From Trissonchulus latispiculum (taxonomy: Eukaryota; Nematoda; Enoplea; Enoplida; Ironidae): 64,000 nucleotides of DNA. How positions within the stretch are numbered: position 1 is the first letter of the stretch; each line of letters begins with the position of its first letter. The DNA lies in NCBI GenBank assembly GCA_030248195.1, contig JASAND010027699.1, positions 52,501-116,500 of the forward strand. The letters run 5' to 3'. A program made the translations under genes and the position numbers. The notes under the pieces were generated by a model. The model did not search any database. It worked only from the letters and a program-made list of their open reading frames with translations, and was not told where the DNA came from. Shown here piece after piece: positions 44,280 through 54,204 of the stretch.

Positions 44280-45120
44280 TGTTTCGGGCAGTTTTTCACT
44301 GAATTTTTAGCGCAATCACAATTTTGTTTTCACGATGGAATAGATCTAGTTCCGCTGCATATTTTTGCTTGTACTAGTTTCACGAAAATGCACCCAATTT
44401 CCGGAATTCTGGGTTTTCAAAATTCCCGAATTTTAAAAAGTTTTCCAATACCGATAAGATTGGTATCATTCGAAAGCTCTCAACGAGCTGAACAACTTTT
44501 ATAATAGAATGAACTCCTGAAAATGCACCCAATTCCGGAATTTACAAAAACCGGATTTTCCAGATTTTAGAAATTTTCTTCAATACCCAACAATATGGGT
44601 ATCATTCGAAAACTCTTGATGAGCTGAATAACGTTTTTAATTGAACCAATATTTGAAAATGCAGCAAACTCCTGGTATTAAGGAAAAAACGTCCAAACTA
44701 GCGTTAGACCCTGTTTTCGTGAATTCCGGAATTGAGTGCATTTTCAAGAGTTCATTCCAATATAAAAGTTGTTCAGCTCGTTAAGAGCTTTCGAGTGATA
44801 CACATATTGCGGAGTATTGGAGAATATTTTTAAAATACCGAAAATCAGGTTTTCCCCAATTCCAGGAATTGAGCGCATTTTCAAGAATTTATTCTATTAT
44901 GAAAGCTGTTCAGCTCGTTAAGAGCTCTGAAATGATACCCATGTTGAGGGGTATTGGAGAAAATTTTTAAGATTCGGAAATTTTGAAAACCCGGAATTCC
45001 GGAAACTGGGTGCATTCTCGTGAAAAGCTTGTAAGAGTAAAAATATGCAATTGGCCCAGTTCTATTCGATCGTGAAAACAAAATTTCGATAGCGATAAAA
45101 ATTCGGCGAAAAACTAAATA
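44280..45120. mobile_element. Palindromic element with tandem units in each arm
   Basis: The two halves are inverted copies around about 44690. Each arm holds about two direct units of 130-136 bp beginning GCACCCAATT-CCGGAATT. Each unit has two small hairpins: ATACC/GGTAT-type and AGCTC/GAGCT-type, which differ between units by paired changes. No coding frame is credible. Confidence 0.75.
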
Positions 45121-46590
45121 ATTTAGATTTTCCGTTAAAGGCAACCCGGAAATCTCGAGTTCTAAAAATGGTCTAAATTTCAAATATTCTATAAATAGTC
45201 AAAGTTTGAACACAGATTTTTTGGTCGTACTATAGTATGCACAAATCATGCTAGCTATGTCGAATCTTCCACTTCGAACTAAATTACATGCTTTCGTAAC
45301 AACGAATGCTGCTCGCTAATTCTCCAAACACGGTGTGTCTAGATATTTTTTTCATTTCAGTCAATTTCTATTCAAATTAATGAAATTTTATGAACAACTA
45401 AATGTAATAAAATAGGCTTTTGCCGAGGGTTGATTCTAGCAATATTATTTCGCTTTAAGCCTTTAGAGCACTGGTTTTAAATGTCTTTTCGGGTTTCCAG
45501 GGGATTTAAGCCTCCAACCCACTAGTTAGCCCAAATTATTACAATACTGATCACTTCGCGTTAGAATTGCCTGGGTAAACTGTGGTTTCGTTGCCTCTTC
45601 TTCAGGTTTACTGGAATGGTAACTTTACGATATCCGCTTAGCACAAACTGCCCGAAAGTAAGATACGTGAATAATCGTTAACCTGCACTCTATTGGTCTG
45701 CCAATCTATCTAAGTTAACACTTCATTTAAGTAGCTAAACACGATGAGATCTGGGCATAATTCTCTATACAAGACAAGACTAAAAAAGGTTAGATTCTAT
45801 TAAGGTTTAGAAAACAGTTACACTAACAATTCTAGGTAGAACAATAAGACAAGATACAAAGCAAATGAAAGCACGGTTTACATCCGGTTAAAAGTCTATG
45901 GCCTCACAGGAATACAAAATGCAAAACGTCCCTAATTTTCACAGTGATGGTTTCAGTTAAAATAGCGCGATAATTCCACAAATGCAACAGACGATACAAA
46001 AGTTCTATTACAAGTTCCAAGCACTTTGATGTAGCAATGTATTCCCTTAAATGAAGCTTTGAACTCTTACAATTTGATGCTCGCTGTTGAAAGAAGTCCT
46101 TACTTACTCACTTATGGATGGCCTCACCAAAACTCTCTTACCCAAAGACAAAGTTGATGGAAACGCTGCTGAAAGGACAGTTGAAAGTGATCAGTCAAAT
46201 AGCAAATTGAATTAATTGAATGGGAACACAGGGGCCTTCGGTAATTGTAACAGACAGGAGAACCGCAACTGTAGACTGACAAGTAGAATCCAAAACCTTG
46301 CCCAAACCGGGTCTTACAGAACTTCAAGCAAAACAACTGGACTAAACTGACAACTGTAGCTGGTCTCAAAATACGACAGTTCTCTATCGAGTCTGCCCCA
46401 AGACTGAAGACTTGGGAAAAACAAAACTATCGCTGAGTCAGTCACCCCAGCAGATTACTCTTTGTCCTGACTGAAACTGTCAGTCAGGATTTTGCGGTGC
46501 CTGTTGGAAGTCTTTTACCGAGCGGCCATAATTTTTCCGATTAGAAAGGAAAACGTTTCTTATCGTTTCTAAATTGGTTTCTAAGAGGCT
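45121..46590. other. Intergenic with hairpins near the end
   Basis: 45330-45420 matches the reverse complement of about 49830-49915 (CAATTTCTATT-AAATTA-TGAAATTTTATG). Hairpins CCCAAG/CTTGGG (46397-46416) and TCCTGACTG/CAGTCAGGA (46465-46489) occur close to the LINE insertion. No gene recognised. Confidence 0.45.
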
Positions 46591-46591
46591 T

Positions 46592-46617
46592 ACCTGGGGA
46601 CGAAAAACTCCCCAGGT
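46592..46617. other. Hairpin that is also the left target duplication of a LINE
   Basis: ACCTGGGGA (46592-46600) pairs with TCCCCAGGT (46609-46617). The 21 bases 46597-46617 (starting GGGACGAAAAACTCC) recur exactly at 49213-49233, and a run of T follows the left copy directly. Confidence 0.75.
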
Positions 46618-47198
46618 TTTTTTTCCGTAGTAGTATTTTATTATTATGCAAAAGAAATATACATAATCACATGCAAAAAGCAAAAAATGATTTTTGTAGT
46701 TTGCTTTGCTGTTCAACTTCTAGACGGAAAAGGACCCAGCCAGAGAAGCAGCAATGTGACTGTGGATGGAGAGCATCTAGGTTTGGTCAGATTTTTTTCT
46801 GTGCAGGTTTATTCTTTTGTTGTTCTAAGAAAATCTTCTCCGGCAGAGTCCTTTCCGACAGTACCTAAAGCATAAATAATTGGCAAATTAGCAAAAATCA
46901 AAACAAAATTAAAGCAGAAATGATAGGTAATTGAAGAATGCGTTAAAAAATCAATAGCACGTTAGAAAATTAAAATAGTTAAAACTAAAATTAAGTTAAA
47001 TAAAATAAAAGATAGGATATAATTATGTCGTCAGGAAAATCTGTTTTGCTTTGATTGTCGTCAGGAAAATCAGTTTTGCTTTGATTGCACCATTTTCCTC
47101 TTTCAAGTTGTTCAGATTTTCCTGGGACAGTTGCAGTCAAGCTTCTGAAATAAAATATTAACAAGCAAACTTAGTTCACAACAGCAAAAAAAACGAAA

Positions 47199-47684
47199 TT
47201 AAGCAAAAGAAGAGATCAGCACATGAGACCGCCAATGAGACTGCCAATCGTAATCCAATTCCTCTTGGGTACAGTAATTTGCCAATTCGACGTTTGGATA
47301 ATTTTCTTGCGGAGTTTCATCAAAAAGATCTCTAAGTCCCTGCTCTTCCATGACCTGATCCACCATGTTGTCTAGAAGGGACTTCCACTTTGCTTTTTGA
47401 GAGCAACCAACTCGCCGCCAGTACATTCTCACGGCAAATTTTATTTTATTTCTGTTCAAGTTTATAAAAAGTTTCGTAGGAAAATTAGGTTTTGAGATGT
47501 GTCGTCTCAAATTTGGCTTTAAACGGGCTACTTTCCTTTGAATAAATCCCGTGATTTCTGGATAGAGGCAATTCATCTGCACCAATTTCCTGGGGTCCTT
47601 TATATACTCCTTCACCTCCTTAAACTTCCCATATTGAACACCATCGGAAGTTGGAGCGGTTACCTTGCTATTTGGCGGTCTCAT
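47199..47684 (-). CDS. Unknown ORF downstream of LINE ORF2 fragment
   Basis: 161 residues from an ATG at 47682-47684. It is basic in the middle (IQRKVARLKPNLRRHISKPN) and acidic at the C terminus (LRDLFDETPQENY), with one stretch like a helical bundle (KWKSLLDNMVDQVMEEQGL). It resembles no family I can name. It lies 125 bp downstream of the ORF2 stop on the same strand and inside the same 21-bp repeat boundaries, so it is probably part of the element, which would be unusual for a LINE. Confidence 0.4.
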   Translation of the reverse strand: MRPPNSKVTAPTSDGVQYGKFKEVKEYIKDPRKLVQMNCLYPEITGFIQRKVARLKPNLRRHISKPNFPTKLFINLNRNKIKFAVRMYWRRVGCSQKAKWKSLLDNMVDQVMEEQGLRDLFDETPQENYPNVELANYCTQEELDYDWQSHWRSHVLISSFA

Positions 47685-47809
47685 GACAAAAAATCAAATC
47701 TGAAAACATTGTGAAATATAGCAAAATATCACATGCATAAGCATAAGCAAACAAGCGTTAACTGAAAGCATGCAAACATTTCCGTCATATTGCTTGTTTC
47801 TTAGTGTAT

Positions 47810-48998
47810 CTACTGAATTAATTCTATATAATGGCCACGATCTCTCGCTAACACTCCATAATTTGTAATAAACTTCTGTTCACTCAAAATTAAGGAAGCT
47901 CGCCTCAAACAAATCTTTAATCTAAAATGAAAGTATTGTCTTATGTTCAATACTTTGTTTTTGTCTTCTAGCTCTTTTCTTGCAATCCAAGCGGTCCTTT
48001 TTGCAATTCCCAGTAAAAGGTTTGGACCGTTTCGCGATTCTGAAACTGGATTAAACCCAAAAATTATTTCCTTCCTATTGACAGTGAAATTGGCATTAAA
48101 TCTACTTAACAGTGGAGTAATCAGGTCGTATATTTGTTTAGTCCTTGGACACTCAACGAAAACATGTACTATGTCCTCTCTTTTTTCCACTTTCTCAAAA
48201 ATAGCACAGAATTTACAAAATTCAGTTTTAGCAAAATTGAAATTAGATTCGCGAGATCTTGTTAATAGTGCCTTGTGAAAGATTGCGTACTGTAAAGACT
48301 TAGAATACCCATCCAGAAAGGGAGTTTTAGCCAGTACCCAACATCTAATTTGCATATTTTCAAATTTGTCAATCCAGTAGTTTCGAATTCTATCATGAGA
48401 CTTCCCATATTTGCTTTGAATTAGGGATTCGTAAAAAGTTTTCAGTTTGATGTTTGCCATTTCTGCAACAGAATTTCCGATTCTTACATGATTTGCATCA
48501 ATTTTCACAATTTTTAATGCAAACTGAGCCCATTTTATTTCCTTATAGAAAGTTGGAGCTGCTACTGTGTTAATTTCACTTTTTCTTACATTCCGAAATT
48601 TTTCAAAGAAAAAATCAAAAAGAGTGTGCCATTTCTTGGCCTCACCTTCTTTCCATCTCGCAGTAAGCGTTCTAGCACGTAAAGCTTGAATTTTATATGC
48701 CAAGTGAGGGTATGCAATCCCACCATTTTCTTTTGACAAGTACAAAATATCTTTTCGTATCAGATTTTGTTTGCTGGGATACCAGAGAAATCTGTCCAAA
48801 GCAGTTTCGAACTTTTGCTGAAATCCTTGTTGAATGTTCAAAAATTCAATTTGGTACATAATTTGAGACAAATAATAAGTCGCTACAAACAAAATCTTTC
48901 CAAAATATGATAGCTCATATGGTGGAATTCTCACTTCTAGCTGCTTGACTGCTTGTTTGCCCCAGGTAAGTAGTTTGTCAAATATTTTCGTCGACCAC
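47810..48998 (-). pseudogene. C-terminal part of LINE ORF2 (after the reverse transcriptase)
   Basis: The long frame (374 residues, 47810-48934) begins at a GTG, but coding similarity continues upstream in frame (KWSTKIFDKLLTWGKQAVK) to a TGA near 48998. Typical post-RT phrases are present: YELSYFGKILFVATYYLS, ENGGIAYPHLAYKIQALR, and a zf-RVT-like Cys/His motif CKFCAIF followed by HVFVECPRTKQIY. This matches the L1/Tx1-type group of LINEs. The endonuclease and RT domains are absent, so it cannot move by itself. Confidence 0.75.
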
Positions 48999-49500
48999 TT
49001 TCCGATAAATCAGTTACCGACCCCAGCAATTGACACAAACAGGAAATTTCCATGCGCACCCACAGTCACAAACAGGGGGCCATCATGTCAACCATAATTA
49101 AAATTAGTTAACCACAATTAAAATGTACCGTTAGTTAACATTTAGTTAACATTATTAGCTGTCGGATTAGGTTAACCACAATTAAACAATTAAGCAAACA
49201 AACAAACAAACAGGGACGAAAAACTCCCCAGGTAAGTAGTTTGTCAAATATTTTCGTCGACCACTTTCCGATAAATCAGTTACCGACCCCAGCAATTGAC
49301 ACAAACAGGAAATTTCCATGCGCACCCACAGTCACAAACAGGGGGCCATCATGTCAACCATAATTAAAATTAGTTAACCACAATTAAAATGTACGGTTAG
49401 TTAACATTTAGTTAACATTATTAGCTGTCGGATTAGGTTAACCACAATTAAACAATTAAGCAAACAAACAAACAAACAAACAAACAAACAAACAAACAAC
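48961..49500. repeat. Tandem duplication, 266-bp period, two units
   Basis: Units 48961-49226 and 49227-about 49492 are almost identical, starting CCCAGGTAAGTAGTTTGTC and ending in an (AAAC)n run. The end of the first unit contains the right copy of the 21-bp target repeat. Both units include the start of the LINE coding match at 48961-48998. Confidence 0.85.
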
Positions 49501-50082
49501 AACCAAACAAAGTGTTACATCTGCGTTCATTTCAATTTCAAACAACCCTTCTTTTCCATATTCAAGATTCGTAGGTTCTGGACAGTAGGGGCAACACAAA
49601 TATTAGGGTGGCCCCAAAATATACAGACAAAAACAGCCAAAACGTAGGCTACCCATCACATAAATACGAACTTTTGTGCGTAGACATTGGAGCGCTAGCT
49701 AATCGCAACTATGGAACGCTCGCACTCACAATTTTCAGTGCAGTCTTAAGTGGGAGTCATGCGCAGGAGTTTCGACAGAGCGGTGGGGTTTCCCTTTAAG
49801 TGTTAGTACTAAAAAACCTGTATTTAATGGTTGCATAAAATTTCACTAATTTAAATAGAAATTGATTGAAATGATAAAAATATCTCCACAACGGCGTTTT
49901 TTGGCATTTGATTAGCATTTTTAATTAATTAATTGTAACTTTAATTAAATACAATTTAAAAACCAATTTCATAATTTCATATCTTCCTAGCTTTCTGTTA
50001 TCTTTTCAATGACATAATAATGTTGCATGCTAAATGATATATGTATGCATAATGTATGTGTATGAAAACACCCATATGTCAA
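49501..50082. other. Intergenic
   Basis: A short frame at 49608-49799 has no recognisable features. 49830-49915 is the inverted partner of 45330-45420. No gene seen. Confidence 0.4.
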
Positions 50083-51058
50083 GGTGGTGATTCCGTTTGG
50101 GCACATATTGTTGTTTGGCGGCGTAAATCAAGATGAAATTTGATGAAACTTTCCAAAATAAGTTCTTTTAGCGTTTTAATACCCTCCGCGTAATCCCGAC
50201 TCAAAAATTCGAGATTTCCGGTCAGAGTGTGGTTTTTCCCAATTTCTGAACGCTTGGCAGCTGCTATACAGTTACGACTATATTCATTCGAAAGATCTCA
50301 TTGAGCTTCACATTTTTGCTTTTTAAAGTAAGTTTCTGGCTTTTCTCTACCGTGAGATATAACCGATTTTCTTATTTTGGCGTCGAAAACTTGTCATTTT
50401 TGCAGAAATCAAATTATCCAACGTTTCTTGAACAACGCAAGCCGTAAAATCAAACTAAGGGCGTCGATCTGAAGGTCTCACAGGGACAAATGATCCGACG
50501 CATGATCGTCTTCCAACTGCTATCCTGTAGGCTGCTATCATAAAAATGTAGTTTTTGCAAAAACAAGATTTTTTCCAAAGATTGTGGAGCATTCACCATG
50601 CAAGGTGGAGGGCTGCTACTGAACAAATGTGTTCTGCACAAATATACCCAGGGACGATTTTTAGTTGCCCCGACTGCTGCTTTCTAGCTAAAGTAATCGC
50701 TTGACAAATTTGGAATAAGTAGGCAAAATACAGGTTACGCACACATTTCAGCTTATGTCTCTATACCGAAGAGCGATTTCACAATAAATAAAAAATCGTC
50801 CCCAGCTAATTGATGTAGGTATCGAATGATATAACCGATGTCTCGCGAAAAATTTAGTTGAATCTGCAAAAATTCTGGAAAATTATACTTCTTCTAAAAT
50901 GTGTTAAAAATATTTTAGAAAAGCAATATTAGTTTCGTGGCATGCATTAAAAAGAGAAGGTGTTAAGCTACATTTTGATATAAGAATGGCTTCTTAACTC
51001 CAAGTAATGAATGAGTAATAATGGTGCAAACTTTATGTGACCAACGGGAATCACCACC
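50083..51058. mobile_element. TTAA-type non-autonomous element (GGTGGTGATT family), copy 2
   Basis: 976 bp. Left end GGTGGTGATTCCGTTTGG after TCAA (one change from TTAA) at 50079-50082; right end CCAACGGGAATCACCACC before TTAA at 51059-51062. The terminal inverted repeat is about 18 bp and nearly perfect. It is reversed relative to 22508-23422, with shared interior phrases near its right end. No transposase. Confidence 0.8.
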
Positions 51059-51161
51059 TTAACATGAAAACATCAAAACATTAACATTGACATTACAACC
51101 TTTATTCGGGAAACCCAAACAAACAAAAACAATTATGAATGCAACTTTTTACTGAATGCAA

Positions 51162-51810
51162 ATAAGATGATGATCAAAACGTAGACACCCAGAGCCAGAC
51201 CAACCTTATTCCGCTACCGGTTTCGAGGCTCCACGGTGGGCCTCGTCTTCTGGCGATCCTTCACACGCTGCAATCGTTCCTGGAGGGTCAAATTCCGGGG
51301 GATCCAAATTCGGTTGAATAGGCAAATGGGAAAATTGAGGTCTCTGGGAGGGTAGGAATCCGGGGGACTGGGGGCCGGGAGGGCTGGGAGGGCCCAAAAT
51401 TGGGATTGTTACCACTGTTGCTGTTGTTGTTGTTGTCGACTACTCCAGAATGGATGCTAGTAGCAAAAGTCCCGGGAGGTGGGGATTTGTTTTTGCGAAG
51501 GACGGTTTCCCAATTAATTCCAAAAGGATAGTCTGAAAATAGTTGACTAATCCACCACTTTTCCTACCTCTTTCGTGTGGCTTCGTCGTCCACAGAATCG
51601 ATCACCGTAACAAGCAGATCATGTAAATTATGGTTATGACTGCTAAAATCGGTGCTGAACTGCTAAAATGCTAAAATGGAGCCTCGAAACCGGTAGCGGA
51701 ATAAGGTTGGTCTGGCTCTGGGTGTCTACGTTTTGATTATCATCTTATTTGAATTTCATTGTATCCTCTGGGATCCGTGGACTGGTAGCTGTTTTGACTG
51801 TATCTTTTTC
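51162..51810. mobile_element. Insertion with 18-bp target duplication and inverted ends
   Basis: ACTTTTTACTGAATGCAA occurs at 51144-51161 and 51811-51828. Inside, about 70 bp near the left end (51162-51235) is inverted near the right end (51675-51752) and contains the end of a coding frame (GASKPVAE then stop) plus 3' untranslated-like sequence. Between them the minus strand reads a proline-rich frame (51206-51415). Long target duplication plus an inverted segment suggests LINE-mediated retroposition with twin priming. Confidence 0.6.
51206..51473 (-). pseudogene. Proline-rich C-terminal coding fragment of unknown gene
   Basis: On the minus strand the frame is rich in Pro, Gln and Ser (PPSPPGPQSPGFLPSQRPQF) and ends GASKPVAE-stop. 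It is preceded by a CAA/CAG-type trinucleotide run. It is part of the 51162-51810 insertion. The source protein is not recognised; a gag-like or cuticle/adhesive low-complexity protein are both possible. Confidence 0.3.
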
Positions 51811-51980
51811 ACTTTTTACTGAATGCAATGATACAGGTTTTTGGCCCCTGGTTGCATAGAATTTAGTAATATAGTTAGCTAATTAAATCGTCCTTTAGTT
51901 CAATTAATAGTGCAATTCTTTCGCCTCGCTTAAATTCTAAAAGCCATAAAACTTCCCTTTGATGAATCGGCAGCGTTTGC

Positions 51981-52462
51981 ACCAATTTGCATGTACAAGC
52001 AACATCCAAGCTCAGTTTTTACGGGGCCTCAATGAGACTGAAATACCATGCTCGCCGTGCCTCTAGCTTAAAACTGTAACTGGCCCTGGCTCGAGTCTTT
52101 TGTAAAGTTAACGACTTTGGTCTTCGACTGCCCTCAGCCCTCATCCTCAACAGCCAACTAGAATGCGGAAAGGAAATAGAAATTGAAATAGTAGAACACG
52201 AATTTACATTTGCAATACATACAACGATTCAGATGTTTCAATATGACAGACTTGTACGTACTAGTAAGTTCCAGACACCTCCTTCATATACTTTACAATT
52301 ATCTGATTGTTGTGAAATAACTAGGAATGGATAATAACAAATATAACTTGAGTCAACTTTTCAATCAACGGAATATTAAAAACAAAATATAAGATAAAAT
52401 TGCAGAGTTTAGCGGCAAGTATGTTCACTTCAAAACAGTTAGAATTTGCAATTGGTAATTCA
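51981..52462. repeat. Direct repeat, copy 1 (3' flank of receptor)
   Basis: About 480 bp nearly identical to 53713-54192, offset about 1.73 kb. In copy 2 it lies just beyond the stop codon of the receptor at 54205; here no receptor follows, so this is an orphan copy of that flank. Confidence 0.85.
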
Positions 52463-53712
52463 ATGGCAATTCATGGGAGATTGCATCTGCTACGCTACGG
52501 AGTGGTCGTGCCACTAAAAGTTAAGTTTCAAGTTTATTTTTTGTACAAGTGTAACTTGTGTGCGCGGTCCCAAGAGCTATTGTAAGGGACAGAGTCACAG
52601 TAGAGGCTAGCACAGAGCCTAAGAGTTGAGTTGAGCCAAAGCACATAGGATACCGGCCTTGTTAGTTAGTCTTTAGCAGCACTAGAGTGTGTTATACCTG
52701 AAGCGAGAGTACTGTAACGACCCCGAAACCGGATAATCAGCCCTAACTGAGAAAGTACCAGTCAACCAAACCAAAGGGCAATTCTGGCAGACAGTATCTT
52801 GTAATACTGTTGATTGTAAATCCATAACTGCAGTGAATCATTGTCTGTTGGAATTTGGTAATTCTGTGTGTTCTATTTGTCATAATAAATAATTATCCTT
52901 TCAGCTGCTTCGGCTTTCGCGTACATTTCAGAGATCCCCAACTCTATCCGTATTGAGGTTAGAGTTGAAACGACAGTCGCCCATTGAGACTATAAATCCC
53001 GATTCCCCTGCTTAAAACGAACTCACCCCGTTAGACCCCATTTCAGGTCAGCTATTGAGCCCTGGTTGTCAGCATACCACTACAGCCGGAGCTTCCAATC
53101 TAAGCGAAGATCCATCTTTGCGTGCCGACCTTGACTCGTGTCTTGGATCCTGATCAGATCTGGTCTAGTCTAGCCTAGTCTATTCTAGCCCTGACCAACT
53201 ACAGACGACCCCGAATCAAGCAAAAGTTTATTGGAGACACGACCCCCTCCAATACAGAGAAATCCAGTAAAGATCTGACAGAGTCTATTACATATGACCC
53301 GTTGGTCCTATGATGCCTGATCCCACCTACGCCTGCCATGGAATAGTTTAGACAAGAATGTTGTATTTCAGAAGGAGCAGCTTGCACCACCGAAATTGAC
53401 TGTACGAGCGATGAGCATTTGGAGCATAGTGTAGGAGTCGGATTCCGCAAAGAAGAGCTAAATGCCATTGCGATCTGAACCAAAGCTAAAATCCAAAGAA
53501 AATATCTAAAGCTAAGAGTTAAAATGATATGATAAGCTTGTTGCAATTTTGAAGATATTGGCAGCTTTCAAAAATGCTTTACTACTTGACTCGTTGGTAG
53601 AAATGCGCGCATCTGTAAAAGCAGAATATAATAAATTATGCAATTAATCCCGACATTCAGACATTCGTTTAACCTCCCACCAAACAGTTTACACCTGATC
53701 AAGCTTCAATGT
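52463..53712. other. Between the direct repeats; retroelement-like remnants
   Basis: TGTAAGGGACAGAGTCACAG at 52581 and TGTAACGACCCCG at 52713 look like long-terminal-repeat starts, and AATAAATAATT lies near 52885, but I could not define a matching pair of ends. The phrase GAACTCACCCCGTTAGACCCC at about 53020 resembles 34325. The minus frame at 53199-53546 has a hydrophobic, signal-like stretch but no ATG start. Nothing firm. Confidence 0.35.
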
Positions 53713-54192
53713 ACCAATTTGCATGTACAAGCAACATCTAAGCTCAGTTAACGGGGCCTCAAAGGGACTGAAATACCATGCTCGCCGTGCCTTTAGCTTA
53801 AAACTGTGACTGGCTCTGGCTCGAGTCTTTTGTAAAGTTAACGACTATGGTCTGCTACTACCCTCAGCCCTCATCCTCAACAGCCAGCTAGAATGCGGAA
53901 AGGAAATGGAAATTGAAATAGTAGAACATGAATTTACATTTGCAATACAAACAGCGATTCAGATGTTTCAATATGACAGACTTGTACGTACTAGTAAGTT
54001 CCAGACACCTCCTTCATTTACTTTACAATTATCTGATTGTTGTGAAATAACTAGGAATGGATAATAACAAATATAACTTGAGTCAACTTTTCAATCAACG
54101 GAATATTAAAAACAAAATATAAGATAAAATTGCAGAGTTTAGCAGCAAGTATGTTCATTTCAAAACAGGTAGAATTTGCAATTGGCAATTCA
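53713..54192. repeat. Direct repeat, copy 2 (3' flank of receptor)
   Basis: Second copy of the 51981-52462 repeat. It ends 12 bp short of the receptor's stop codon on the minus strand and so includes that gene's 3' untranslated region. Confidence 0.85.
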
Positions 54193-54204
54193 TTTTCGCA
54201 TTAT

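Larger units (their letters stand above)
46618..49212 (-). mobile_element. 5'-truncated LINE insertion flanked by 21-bp duplication
   Basis: Bounded by 21-bp direct repeats (46597-46617 and 49213-49233). The left copy is followed by TTTTTTT, which is a short poly(A) tail on the minus strand, as expected for target-primed reverse transcription. Inside is the C-terminal part of a LINE ORF2 (47810-48998) and a second frame (47199-47684). The reverse transcriptase core is missing. A 25-30-bp phrase (TCGTCAGGAAAATC) is tandemly doubled at 47027-47084 in the 3' region. Confidence 0.65.

Noticed and set aside
53199..53546. Secreted protein suggested by a hydrophobic N-terminal stretch
   Set aside because: No ATG start, no splice partner, and it lies between duplicated repeats; evidence too weak.
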